The position numbers and the translations under genes were made by a program. Under the pieces are notes generated by a model. It worked only from the letters and a program-made list of their open reading frames with translations, had not been told where the DNA came from and searched no databases. 64,000 nucleotides of DNA from Mesorhabditis belari (taxonomy: Eukaryota > Nematoda > Chromadorea > Rhabditida > Rhabditidae), in the NCBI GenBank assembly GCA_958450365.1, contig CAUEEP010000727.1:2704501-2768500 (forward strand), given 5' to 3'. Of the stretch, positions 32,401-43,358 are shown piece by piece (the first letter of the stretch is position 1; each line of letters starts with the position of its first letter).

Positions 32401-32951
32401 TATTTAGCTGGAAATTTGTATCTGGGGTTTTCAGGGACAGGGAATCGATTGGAGCTATTCATTTTATTGAGTCTATCAATTAAAACCTGGGTTTAATTGG
32501 TCTAACCTGCTAGATATCTGCTATCGTTCTGCTAGCTCCTCAAACACTCACCGATTTGATTGCTTTGAGTAATTCCTCAGCATATTCTTGATCCTTTGAG
32601 TTGTTCTCATTGTCGAGAGCTTCTTCTGAAAGGTCGGTATTGCATTTTTTTGGGAATTTCATTACCAACTCACCCAATTCGCTTAATTGATCCAATTCCT
32701 CCAATTCGGGTATCGTAGCCCGTGGGAAATTCTCGATCGAGTCAATCAATTTTGACAATTCATCTGCAAAGAAACATTTGTGTTTTTCTACTTAATTTTA
32801 TTTTTTAGTTGTTCAAACCTGTTGTTTCTGTCACATCACAAATCACTTCTCGACTCAATATCACTAAATGTTATTGATTATTCTTTTATTCACCTTTTCA
32901 CTCACAAATTATACTCAAAAGAGTTTCGAAGAGAAGCCATCGGCGTTTCAT
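26427..32951 (-). CDS. Secreted MAM-domain protein with Thr-rich mucin-like region
   Basis: The ATG at 32951 begins MKRRWLLFETLLSIILILS, a signal peptide joined across a small intron. Downstream exons encode an acidic Leu/Glu-rich segment (32765-32550), a charged Glu/Lys segment (32100-31873), a PPSGWADF block (30940-30840) and a long Thr tract with Thr-Thr-Glu and Thr-Thr-Arg breaks (30790-30450). Basic exons follow between 30285 and 28340. The last 2 kb encodes a MAM domain: CDFEKGDLCNWESSADQLDE, FAGAYVNGSQVATLTTR, then VNTGEWSGRCGLDSIHFPHP, ending at TGA 26427-26429. MAM domains mediate adhesion in meprins, neuropilins and receptor phosphatases. No transmembrane segment follows the MAM domain, so an extracellular or cuticle-associated product is likely. 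Exon joins around 27360-27140 are uncertain. An intronic segment near 28030-27995 could be a cassette exon because its length keeps frame. Confidence 0.75.
28435..28496 (+). repeat. tRNA-like sequence in a MAM-gene intron
   Basis: TAGCCGCTGAGTGGTTAGGAG resembles the D arm and A box of Ser/Leu-type tRNAs, and CTGG...CCCAG forms a T-arm-like stem, but the B box is degenerate and the acceptor pairing is weak. It lies antisense to the host gene. Probably a tRNA-derived repeat. Confidence 0.35.
30226..30414. repeat. 49-bp direct duplication at an exon edge of the MAM gene
   Basis: 30226-30274 and 30366-30414 are identical except for one base. The first copy holds the coding start of an exon (TQPPPPKAPLTWTSQFIP on the minus strand) with an acceptor (TTCCAG). 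The second, 140 bp upstream in the transcript, lacks that acceptor and falls in the intron. It looks like a recent local duplication leaving a dead exon copy. Confidence 0.8.
32169..32360 (+). other. Orphan protein-like frame inside a MAM-gene intron
   Basis: After a TTTCTAG acceptor, a plus-strand frame reads KINKFTGKLFPGYSDELG, then IIIPEGRLDPSPLPLQIKKG and TPIYRERLPEGERQRTPCQS without a stop. It is GC-richer than its surroundings and looks like real protein sequence, but no start, donor or neighbouring exon was found and no family is recognised. It may be a fragment of a mobile element or captured gene, or chance. Confidence 0.3.
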
Positions 32952-33096
32952 CGTAGCTCAACCAAAAAACGAGCTCGTTTTGTCTAAATTTCGATAATTC
33001 TTGATTGAATGATAATAGAAATTGTACATTTTAGTTACTTGCTTACTATTTATTAATATTCTTTCTTTCTTCTTTCTTTCGCTTGGCAAGTTAAGC

Positions 33097-33165
33097 TACC
33101 GAATAACTCAGTAGCTAGAGTAATTGTCTGGAAATCGAGAGGTCAAGAGTTCAATCCCCTCAACT
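33097..33165 (+). repeat. tRNA-like sequence beside a retrotransposon fragment
   Basis: ACTC...GAGT forms a D stem, and CAAGAGTTCAATCCCC resembles a T arm with B box GAGTTCAATCC. The acceptor stem is not convincing. A 5'-truncated LINE fragment has inserted directly at its 3' edge. Confidence 0.4.
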
Positions 33166-33337
33166 TTTTTTTTGATCTGTCTTCGCATTCAGGTGTTCCT
33201 ATTTGCGCAGATCACAACCTGCTTCCACATTTCTCTATCCCTTGCTATTGTTATCCAGTGTTTCCTATCTTGATTGTTTCTGGTTCGAAGTCTTCGACTT
33301 GCTTGTGCTGGTGGTGGTTGCACTCTAGCCATCCTTC
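33165..33337 (-). mobile_element. 5'-truncated non-LTR retrotransposon fragment
   Basis: On the minus strand the frame reads DRKHWITIARDREMWKQVV and stops at 33189-33191, the typical C-terminal tail of RTE/CR1-like reverse transcriptase polyproteins (a D-R-x-x-W pattern). It is followed by a run of A (T on the plus strand, 33165-33173). ATCCCCTCAAC flanks both ends (33154-33164 and 33338-33348), a target-site duplication. So this is a short, severely 5'-truncated copy; the active parent is not in the window. Confidence 0.7.
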
Positions 33338-33348
33338 ATCCCCTCAAC

Positions 33349-36300
33349 TTTTTCTTACCAATTCCTTTACTTCTTTATTACTAAAATGATTTCCTAACTT
33401 TGAACTGCAATTGAAACTAAAGGCTGTTCGAATTGGTTCTTCAAGTCAACTGAATACTTAAGTTCTAGTGAGATGGGATACTGATAAGTATCTGCGTTAA
33501 AATGAGTATTTTCACGTCGTAGACTCTTGTCTTACTTCAGTATTTTCCACTAAAAGATATTCGATCAATGTCCTCAGCTTTACTTTGGTTCAAGTCCTTG
33601 AATCAAAGTTTATTGTTTTTTCCTCCCAACAAAACTTTCTTTGATTGACTATTTCCCTTTTTATTTCACTTACAGTATTTTAAATGCCACCCAGCTTTCA
33701 AAATCCCTTTTCCGATTCCAGAGATTTTTGTAAATCTCTCAAAAATTGTTGCCAAGTAACATAGATTTTTGCAATAAGGATTAAGATTTCTCAAAAAAAA
33801 CCAACTCTTTTTTGCTGGTTTTCTTCTCAAATCGGATGGATGAACAAGGATTTTCTGCTTTTCAAAAATTTCCTTCAAGAATCTCCTTTTCTTTCCTTGT
33901 TCCCGTACTTCAAATCCCTAAATTCTTCTGTAAGCAATGGTGCAATAAGTAGAGAAAAAAAAAAGATTTTTAGAAAATAAAAACGATAAAATATTGCTGA
34001 AAAATACTGGCAATTGGATTTTGTGATTCATTGGAAAATCTCGGATTTCAGACTTTTTCAAGCATTTGACTGAATATCTTTTAATCTCTTAGCAAAGCTA
34101 AGCCAAGATCCGTTAGGCATTAAGTGATAAAACAAAGGAAATGATTAAAGTATTTACTACTAGATTACTCTAATCAATCTTTTAAAGATCTAAGAAAGGC
34201 AGTCGAATCAATTCTCGATTCATAAAGTGATAAATCTATAAATTGCCACACCACCGAATGGCTCTTGATTATGGGAAGATTGGAAAAAAGGGACTGATTA
34301 TCCTAGCAAGAAATATCCACAGATAATTCACACAAAGATGATGATAAAGAAGGGGAGAAAAGAGAATGGAATGGCTGCACAAAACAACGACCATCATCAC
34401 AATTTTCAGTTTTTTCCCCTCCTCCACTTAGCCCTTTCTTTTGCTTTGCCTTTATCCGAAATCGAGCCCATAAATGCTTTTTTTCTAAAAAAGAACACCA
34501 TTCCGCTCTCCCAATTGCAATCGGAATCTCTTCGTGTATTTGTGTGTGAAAGTTTGATGGCAGACAAACGACAAGGATGGGAATGGAGATTGGAAATGGA
34601 AAACAATCAAAAGACAAGGCAGAACTTTATGAATACTGATTATTGTGCGAGTTGGAAGTCGAGATGATGATCTTGAACAAGCTGGGGAAGCAAAGTGAAC
34701 GACTAACGTCAAATGCTTCGATCGGATTTTGAACAAATTTACAAGGCAATCTTATCAGAAAAAAGATTGATTTACCAAAATTAGCCAAAGCGAGCGAAGC
34801 AAAAATGATTTGCCAAACGACAAAGTGATCACAAATATCCTGCAGAAAGTTGAAAATAAACAATAAAATAAACAGGAGATTTAGCTATAAAGATAGATAA
34901 AGCTATAGCAAAAGAAAACAAAATGAAGAGATAAATTGATCGTAAAACTGAAAACAAAAGAAAACTTCGCAAAATGAGACTTTGATGAAAGTGCTGCTCG
35001 AATTTTGGCTTATTTTGCATGACCATCTATGAACTAAAAGCTTATTATTCCAGTTGAAGATGCACGAAGCAAACACGTACCAAATTGCAACACCAGAGAT
35101 AATACAAAATAACGAATACTCTCGAAACAAAAAGTGATGAACAACAGTGATAAACTTTTCATTGTACAATTGTGGAACCGAATTTGATATCAACCAGTTA
35201 TCTACTGTTATTCTGCAGATTTCTATTATAGAAAGAAAAGTTTAATTGATAGCTTAAAAGGTTTATTTATCAGGAGTCAAAGAAGCGATGAACTGCCGAA
35301 TCACGTAAACTCGAGAGAATTGAGAAAAGATGCGTGAAATGTGACACGAGAACTCCTTTTGAATAGCATGAGGCAAATAAAAGCCATGAAAAAAAATGGC
35401 AGATCGAGTTATTGAAAGAAGAAATAAAGGGAGAGCAGTTGAAAGGAAATGCAAAATCGAGAAGGTAATTTTTGGAGGAAAAGGAGAAAAAGGCGTCATG
35501 CTGTTCCTTTCAGAGAAAAAGAAAAGCTTTAAGATCCACTCAAAATAACATTCAAGGACATTTAAGCAAATCTCTTCTCGCAAATCAGAAATGAAAGAAT
35601 TGAAACTTCTTCTCAGCTTGATCGTTTACATTTTGGTTCAAAAATCTCAAAAATCGGGTAACATCATAAAGTTTGTTGTTTGGAAAACGAACGTTTGAAT
35701 TATCAAACATCAAGTTGAAAGCTTAATTGAATGCCAAGAGTGCATCACTTTAAGATATTGTTCTTTACGTCTTGTATGTCAAATCAGTGTTCAACTGACA
35801 TCGAAAACTGTGACGGCTGGATTTTGTTCACAGAGTTGGCCAAATTCCTTGCGTTTGCATGCCATTCAGCAAAAAAAGGAAGCGCATGTTCGGATTCGGA
35901 AAATTCTGCTTCGAATAATCCTAGATTCAATTTGACAGTCCACCTTAACCGGTTGACCTTCCCTCGTGAGCTCTCGAGGCACTCATACTGCTGTACTATA
36001 ACGTTTGCAGCACTCATTACAAGATACAATATAACCGGCTGACTATGAGATTTTCCAGGGTCATTAATGCTTATACAAAATATCTAAAGTTGGACACAAT
36101 GTATTAAAGATATCATTGCCAATTATAATAGAATGTATTAAAGATATCATATTGCCAATTGACCAATTGACAAGTACAAAAATCATTGCATTTCCTTGTC
36201 AGTTAATCGAATAGCTGTTTGCCATTTTAAAAAAGAACTGAATGGACAGTTTTGTGAAAAACTTCTCTGTTAGAACGAGATCATCAATTCGTCTCACTTC

Positions 36301-36780
36301 ACAATGAGAGAAAGAAAAGAAATGAATCAGGAAAATGGGGGAAATCTCAACAAAAAAAGTGAGATCAATGAGATTGTTAGGCGACAGGGAAAACCGATCA
36401 ACCCTTTGGCAAATTGGGAAAAGGAGAGTTTAGAAGAAAAAGTGGGATGACGATTTTAGCCAATAACGAGTGATAACTGAATACTCTAAAAGCATCTTAT
36501 GCATAAAAGATTTGTGTGAAGTGTTTGGATTGGCATGATGATCCACCAAAAAGGGGTGCATTCTGGCATAAACTTTGAAAAAAAAAATAGCCGCCAGTTG
36601 ATGGGGGAAAAGAGGGGATATCGGTAGAATGATCAAATATATGAAAAAAAGAAGAAAGATTGCTGTGGCAAGTATCGGATGGATATTTTGGTGTCTAGGG
36701 TTTATGTAAATTCCATTTGTATGACAATTTGATTTGCAAATTTGATAGTGTGTATTTAATCCAAAGGTAGCTAGGGAGAA
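33349..36780. other. Gene-poor stretch
   Basis: No supported gene. Minus-strand frames at 34627-35190 contain hydrophobic runs (for example YSLFCIISGVAIW and DICDHFVVWQIIF with splice-like edges) that could be exons of a multi-pass membrane protein, but they could not be joined. On the plus strand, 35590-35660 encodes a signal-peptide-like start (MKELKLLLSLIVYILVQ) before a GT, without a convincing partner exon. CATCGAAAACTGTGACGGCT at about 35801 recurs at 40190. Confidence 0.35.
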
Positions 36781-37002
36781 TACCGTATTTTCTCTAATAG
36801 TAGTGCACACTGAGCGTTGCCTAAATTGCTCGGAATCTCGAGAACCGCTTATCAGAACCTATCGATGTGGGGTCGGAAAATGTAGCTGACGATGAAAGCT
36901 TGTGGGGGATTTGAGTGTTGAGCTTCTGCAAAAGCTTGGAAACCGTAAAATAGTCACCAACTCGGCTCGCCGGGGTGCACTACTATTAGAGAAAATACGG
37001 TA
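36781..37002. mobile_element. MITE, 222 bp, with 28-bp terminal inverted repeats
   Basis: The left end TACCGTATTTTCTCTAATAG, continuing TAGTGCAC, is repeated exactly reversed at the right end. The ends begin and finish with TA, as expected for a Tc1/mariner-mobilised element. The interior is unique and non-coding. Confidence 0.85.
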
Positions 37003-37912
37003 TACTGTAGATGTGGAAAAGAATCGCGAATTGGCTTGGGTTTAGCATATTTTCCGGGTCAGTGATTTTGGGTATGTTTTTGGTAGTTTTCGTTTAGCGG
37101 GATGTCGAATTTGTAGAAAAATACAGCTAAAATTAAGGCAAAAATTGATCGAAAAAATTTGGGCATAGTGACGCCTAGAAGAAACGCGAAGTTGCCCAAT
37201 CGCTCACCACTCCACTTTACGGATTCTAAAATTGGAATAAAAATCAAGAAAAGAATAAAATTGTCTTTAGATTTTGCATATGATAACTTTCACAATGAAC
37301 AGACCCATATTTTTTTTGCAAAAGACCAGGATTTCTGAGAAGAATCTAGACTTTTATGCCTGATACAGCCATCTGTGCCAGATCGTACGCACAAAGAACA
37401 AAAAATGGCTCATTTTTCAAGTCGTAACAAAGCAGAAAGCTTTGAAAACAAGTTCAAATCTGTAAAATCTTTAAAAGAAATTTAATATGAAGGCAAAAAC
37501 ATTCTCAAGTTTACATTTCACCTTATGGGGTCAACTGTTAGAAAGAGAGGTAGCAACAATAGCAAAAGGGGCATCGAAAAGTTTTTATGAATGGAAAAGG
37601 GTGCTCGAGAAAGGGTAGAAGGCTAGAGCCATCATTGTACAATTTGGCATTTGAAATGATAGGAATCAAAAAAGTGAATGGAGAAAAGAAAGTGGAAAGA
37701 TTGAACAAATAAAAGAGAAGAGATTCACCTTGAGGTGGGGAAAACCCTTCAATGAAACTCCCATCATTGGAATCAAGAAAAGGGAAAAGTTGCCAATAGA
37801 AAAGGGAAAGATATCAATTTGAATTTTCCATTCGAAGTGATGGAAATGAGAATTAGGCAATGAATTTTTTATATTCAAATTTTAGTATTAAATCGGATAT
37901 CTTAAGACTTGG
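37003..37912. other. Unassigned segment with membrane-like frames
   Basis: Minus-strand frames at 37059-37247 (MPKFFRSIFALILAVFFYK) and 37666-37878 contain hydrophobic runs near splice-like signals, but no coherent gene could be assembled. They may be decayed exons or AT-rich chance frames. Confidence 0.25.
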
Positions 37913-38142
37913 GGGTAGCTACTTTGCGCCAAATTTTTTTGCGCAACTAGGCCATTTGCGCAACTCGCCATAACTTTCTCCTAAGTGTGTCAATCTTTAT
38001 GATTTTAGTGTCATTTTGTAGATCTCCATAAGTGCAATAAAATGACACAAAAATCATAAAGATTGGCACACTTAGGAGAAAGTTATGACGAGTTGCGGAA
38101 ATGGCCTAGTTGCGTAAAAAATTTGGCGCAAAGTAGCCACCC
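37913..38142. mobile_element. Foldback MITE, family A copy 1
   Basis: The element is one long hairpin. GCTACTTTGCGCCAAATTT, GCGCAACTAGGCCATTTGCG and TAACTTTCTCCTAAGTGTG in the left arm return reversed in the right arm around a loop near GTAGATCTCCATAAGTGC. A second copy lies at 54462-54694 with the same GCGCAA blocks and loop. No coding capacity. Confidence 0.9.
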
Positions 38143-39104
38143 AATAGACAGGATGTGTGAATTTTGTTATTTGACAATCATTTTCGGGATGACCATAATC
38201 TCTCATGAATGAGTGAGGAAGAGGATATGGATGACAGAAGAGGAAAAAGAAGAAAGAGAAAACCCGTTCATTGCATTCATTCATTCATCCATTCATTCAA
38301 CAAGGCAATCACCGTTCATCCCTTCTCGTCCATTCCCTTTTTCTCAATCAGTTCAGATATTTTTCCCCAATTTGATTTCAGGGAAAACCCGTCACAAATA
38401 AACGCCTGGTGACTTTTCATAGAACTCGTGCCCCCTTTTTTTCCTATGTTAGGTGGAATCCGGAAATTATATGTCAATCAAAAAAAAACGAGAAAAAAAA
38501 CTTGATTGGTTGCTCAAAGATCGCAATGGATGAAGAGAGGTAATGATATTGAAATTGTTGATTAATACTTAGCTGTAATGGCAGTGATAAGTGCAGCAAA
38601 AGTGCTCTAGTCAGAACATCCAAGCTTCAGCACACCAACTTTATTGGCTTAACGAGTTTTTTCCTGCACTTGTGCTCCTGCAAGGTATCTTCTGCAGAGT
38701 TGCCAAAGGAGGTGTTGGACTAAAATTTTTGACTTATATTTTAGTTAGGATTGCCTGGATTTTAACTAAAGTGATGGATTAGTGGGTGAAAACGCTAAGA
38801 AATGAAACACTATTGACACTGCTTGATCCAAATTAGGGAACTGTAACAATTGACAATTGACTTAAGATAGGATTTCTAAATAAAACCTACCCTATTTTGT
38901 AGAGTTTTTCAGGATTCTGTTTGCATTTTGCTCAGCTAGCACGCAGTTACGCAAGTTTTTTTTGTTTAAAAGCTAGAGAACTTATTTGCTTCTTTTTTTG
39001 TGTGACTTGAAACTTGTCACTGATAAATTTCCATTATATTTAATAAGCAAAGAAATGAAGAGTTTCAATTCTGCATCTTGAGAACTCTTTGAAGTCAGTA
39101 ACTT
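38143..39104. other. Non-coding spacer
   Basis: AT-rich sequence between two foldback elements. Short purine-rich frames near 38210-38400 have no family features. Nothing else is seen. Confidence 0.4.
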
Positions 39105-39652
39105 ATATATGTCGTAGCCGATTATGAATGAAATTTTTTGGCAAATCTTTCTAGTAGAGCAACCCAGCAACCCTTTAATGTATGAGGACAATATTATATC
39201 ATCTTGTAGCGATTTGAATTCTGCGTCGATTGGTACCAAATTTGTGAGTTTAGGTTAAAAATTGCCGGCGCTACAACGTTTCATTCAAAATCGGCGGGAC
39301 CCCCGTAGCCGATTATGAATTTCAGTTGATTATGAATGAGTGGGTCTAGGAGCGTCCAACCATCAAGTATTTGGTATCATTCAACGCAGAATCATTAATA
39401 ATTATGTTAAATTTTTGAAATTAGAAAGATTTGATAAAAAGAAAAAAAAATTAGAGCAAAAAACTGTTTGTTCAAGAGGAAACTTTGAGGCCCCATAATT
39501 TTTTTTCTTTTTATCAAATCTTTCTAATTTCAAAAATTTAACATAATTATCAATAATTCTGCGTTGAATGATACCAAATACTTGATGGTTGGACGCTCCT
39601 AGACCCACTCATTTATAATCGGCTGAAATTCATAATCGGCTACGACATATAT
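39105..39652. mobile_element. Composite foldback element with three related arms
   Basis: ATATATGTCGTAGCCGATTA at the left end returns reversed at the right end. Inside it, 39306-39647 is a near-perfect hairpin with arms of about 140 bp (blocks GTGGGTCTAGGAGCGTCC and GGTATCATTCAACGCAGAAT). 39105-39305 looks like a third, diverged arm (GTCGTAGCCGATTATGAATG, then CTGCGTCGATTGGTACCAAA). There is no coding sequence. Confidence 0.85.
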
Positions 39653-42600
39653 TTTCCCAGAATGTGTCTGAATTTTTTCGATAAAATCTCTCTTTTCAAT
39701 GAAAAACATTCATAATGGAGTTTTTTTTTCCGATTTTTTATTTCCTTTTTTCTATAAGAGCTGTCTAATTCCCAATAGATTGAGAGTAAATCAGGGATTT
39801 TTAAATATGCAACTTTTTGCGATGTACTCTTTACATTTTTTTTCTGAAATATTCTTTAATAATCGAAAGACGGAAGTTTTCTTTTTGTCTTGGATTATCG
39901 TTTTTCATCAAATTTTTTCTAAACTATAGTTTATTTTTACACAATTTTGAAGAAAATCCTCACTGATTTTGCAGGGAAAATTGTCGGATCTTTCAATCAG
40001 AATTGAATAGAAAGAATATTCTATCCCATTTCAAATGAGATAGAATCTGATTGGACCACACAAATCTGAGAAAATCAAGAGACAGGACGCTCAAGTCAGA
40101 TCACGCACTGTTTCCTCAAATTAGTGACTCGCTAAAATGGACATAAATATCAGTTAAACTGAAAGAACAGTTCCATCGAAAACTGTGACGGCTTGTCGTC
40201 ACTTTCCACTTAAAAACCACCAAAAATAACTTTCCTTTTAACATTTTTTGCCAAAACACGTATCACCACCAAAATTCATTCAAATGACGTGCCTTTTGTG
40301 AGTTGGCTGCATTTTAGTCACAACAAAAAAGTCAGCATAAATTGAATTCATCAAAATCAAAACTCGTTTCATTTTGATTCACTTTTCGGGTTTTTGCCGA
40401 TTTTTTTTCAAAGCTTATAAGAGTTTTATTTATCGTTTGCTGATCTGAAGATCTGGAACCTTATTTATGGAGGATTTTTCTTCGGTACAAAGTTCATTGT
40501 GGGAAAGGGAGAGCTTGCAAGTGCCGCCCCTTTCTTGGAGTGAAGTGGGCTTTCATTCGGATTCAATGTATGGATAGATGTGCTTATCAGCCAAATGAAT
40601 GCCAAATAGAAATCACAGATCACTGAACATTTTATTTACTTTGTTATTTTTCTATTTTCCATTTCCTATTTTGTGCCAGTTTTTCCAGTTTCTCGAGTAA
40701 TTTTCCCAGCTTTCCCAGCAATCAGTTCCATTTCTTTCAAGTAAAACATTTTCTAAAACGTGTGAACTTTCAAGAATTGCCGTATTATTCATGAAAATCT
40801 GTATCCATTAGGTGTAAATATGATGCTTTCGGATTTCCGGCTTTGATACACTTTGATCGAAAGAAATCCCTACATACATAGGTATTAGATTGTTTTTTTT
40901 TCGGCTAATACTCTTTTAAAGCGTGTACAATTTTTGAAATCTACCATAAACTTGCTTGTTTTTATCTAATTTATCTATTTTTTTGTATAAAAGTTGCATC
41001 TTTTAGAAAATGGATCATTCAAAAGAACAACAATCTATTCAAAATCATTCTTTCGATGTTTTTGTGGAGCTTTGAACAGGCTTCTAGAACCACACTGAAA
41101 ATCCATTGGGTTGAGGTTTGGAGAGCCATGTATGTGGCCACTCAGAAAAAGAAATGAAGTCCGGGAAGTTGTTTTGGCAGAACTCTTGGACTTTCTTGGA
41201 TTTGTGGGCCGGTGCGCCTGTGCGATAAGTCCAAATGCGCTTTCCAAAATGTTTACTAGCCCAGGGCAAGAGTTCATCCTTGAGAAGTTGATCCTTGACA
41301 AGAGTTGATCCTTGACAACAACAATCAAACCCACAATTTTCATCTGGTTCAGCTATTTTAAAAAAAATTTCCCTCTAAAACGATAATTGTACCTAGTGGC
41401 TTTGATTGTAACTCTTTCAGCAAGAAAAAAAGATACATCGTTAATTTCCCCTCTCAAGAGATTTCTCATCAAAAAGTCATATTCACTTTTTTTTGCACTT
41501 TTTGTGCCGATTTTGCGTTTTTTTTTGCATCTTTTTTTACTCACACAAATCTGAAAGTTAATTGGTAAGTCAAAGAGATCACAATTCTCTCTTTTTCCTC
41601 CCTACTCTTATTTCTGATTTCCCGTAAACAATTAGCTAATAAGTGTGAGTTTGCAATAAGTTGCAACAATTGCAAAGTCTTGAAAGCCACAGTTTTGAAA
41701 AAAAAGATTAGGTTGGTCTTGAAATTTCTTGTAGTTTATCTGCAATCCTAAAAAGTATCAGCTTTTGAAAGCTATCGTAATCTTGTCTCTTTTAATATCA
41801 TTTATGAATCCTTCACAAAGTCTACAGATTGGCTAAAGCAGCTAGAGGCAAAATTCAAAATTTCAGTCCTTACTAAATAGGGCAGTTTTTATAGAAAACC
41901 TCTAATTATGCAAATAAAAGACAGATTTTTTGGGGCTTACCTACAGTCTACCAAAGTCATTCAATGAAAGCCTCATTGAATGTCTCATTTTTGATGTCAG
42001 GCCGTGCTCATTCAAACATCAGCATCATTTTTTTCATCAATCTCTTACACTTTCAAGCCATTCTACTAATTCTGTTTTTATTTTCTCTTTCTTTCATTCA
42101 TTTCATTGATTCAAAAATGATTTCATTCACTTTTTCCCCTAAACAGCAAGATTTATGTATTGTCTGTAGATAAAATCGCAATTTTCTTCCCCAAAAACTG
42201 TCACACGTTTCCTTTCAATCATTCCCAAAAAAAAACATTTTCTCGAGTTTTGTGCTTTAAACTTTTCATAGAAAGAAATGATCGAATGCCTCGTTTCTCA
42301 AATTTTTATTTATTTCTCAAAATGTGGGCGGGATTTGCCCCTCAATTTTGTTATCTCATGACAGAATTTTGGCGCTTGTCTCATTTCTTTGTTTTTTTTC
42401 TCGGAAAAAGTCTCTATAATCGTTCTTTATATGAGTAGTTATAAATAGTCAAAAGAAGAAACAATATTTCTCCATGTTTTCCCGGGTTTTCTTGCACCCA
42501 ATTTTTTTCATATTTGTGCATAGTTTGATCCCTTGTAAAATTTGCTTGTTGCTTTTATTTCCTGTAGTTTTAAATAGGTGGGCAATAGGCCTGTCCCGAC

Positions 42601-42841
42601 CAGGCCTAAACAAAGCCTAAACATGTCAAGCCATGTCTAGACAAATCCTATAAGCTAGCCAAGTTGTAACAGTTATCGAACTCAGTTGTAACAGTTACCG
42701 AGCTGTTATACACAACACGTTTCTCTCTCAATCAATATTTTTTCTAAAAGTTGTCTATTTTCGAAAAGCGCCGTAACACCTTTAGTTAAACTATCAATTT
42801 GTGTGGTTTGCTTTGGTAAGGGTTCATAAAGTATACCAAAG
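39653..42841. other. Gene-poor spacer with one transposon fragment
   Basis: No gene is supported. Poly-T/poly-A rich DNA with many short frames. A Tc1-like transposase fragment lies at 41044-41285. The 20-mer CATCGAAAACTGTGACGGCT at about 40190 repeats one near 35801. Confidence 0.4.
41044..41285 (-). pseudogene. Fragment of Tc1/mariner-type transposase
   Basis: The minus strand carries GAPAHKSKKVQEFCQ, then NFPDFISFSEWPHTWLSKPQ and, in another frame, SPNLNPMDFQCGSR, matching the catalytic end of Tc1/mariner-type DDE transposases (S-P-x-L-N-P-x-D-F). It is frameshifted and lacks terminal repeats. The sequence is clearly related, in opposite orientation, to the element at 44467-45029. Confidence 0.75.
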
Positions 42842-43354
42842 TATTGGGTTGGTGAATTGAAAACTGCCGGACTTTGAACTAAAATTTATTGAACATACAA
42901 CCATCAATTCATTCCAAATAATTTCCATTATTATTGACGACTTCTGCCCATTTTACAGGCAATTTGCGGATTCCTCTTTCGTGGTAGGATTTTGGTTTGT
43001 GTGTGAGACAAGTGTGAGACTCAAAAATGGAGAACTGAAGATGTTCCAGTTTGAGCACTTTCACCAAAAGAAACCCATTTTGGTGTCAATACAAAAGTTG
43101 TAGAGAATCAAAAATTAGGCTTATAGCCAAATTTCCAAAAAGATACACTTCGTAGTTTCGCTTAAAATGCAAGTTTTGTGAAAATTCGTAAATTTCGCAT
43201 TTCTTGAAAACCAGGTTCTGAAAATTTGGATATAAGCTTAATTTTTGATTCTCTACAACTTTTCCATTGACACCAAAATGGGTTTCTTTTGAAGAAAGTG
43301 CTCAAACTGTGACATATGACAATAGCCGGCAGTTTTCAATTCACCAACCCAATA
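42842..43354. mobile_element. Mariner-like MITE, 513 bp, 29-bp perfect TIRs
   Basis: TATTGGGTTGGTGAATTGAA, continuing AACTGCCGG, is exactly reversed at the right end. The TTGGGTTGG start resembles mariner family ends. Inside, 43030-43310 is a second, weaker inverted repeat (AAGAAACCCATTTTGGTGTC against GACACCAAAATGGGTTTCTT). No transposase remains. Confidence 0.88.
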
Positions 43355-43358
43355 TATA

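Noticed and set aside
34303..35583. Hydrophobic minus-strand frames suggesting a chemoreceptor-type membrane protein
   Set aside because: The hydrophobic pieces could not be linked through consistent splice phases and no family signature was seen.
36430..36810. Minus-strand 126-residue frame
   Set aside because: It overlaps the terminal repeat of the MITE at 36781 and shows AT-rich composition without domain features.
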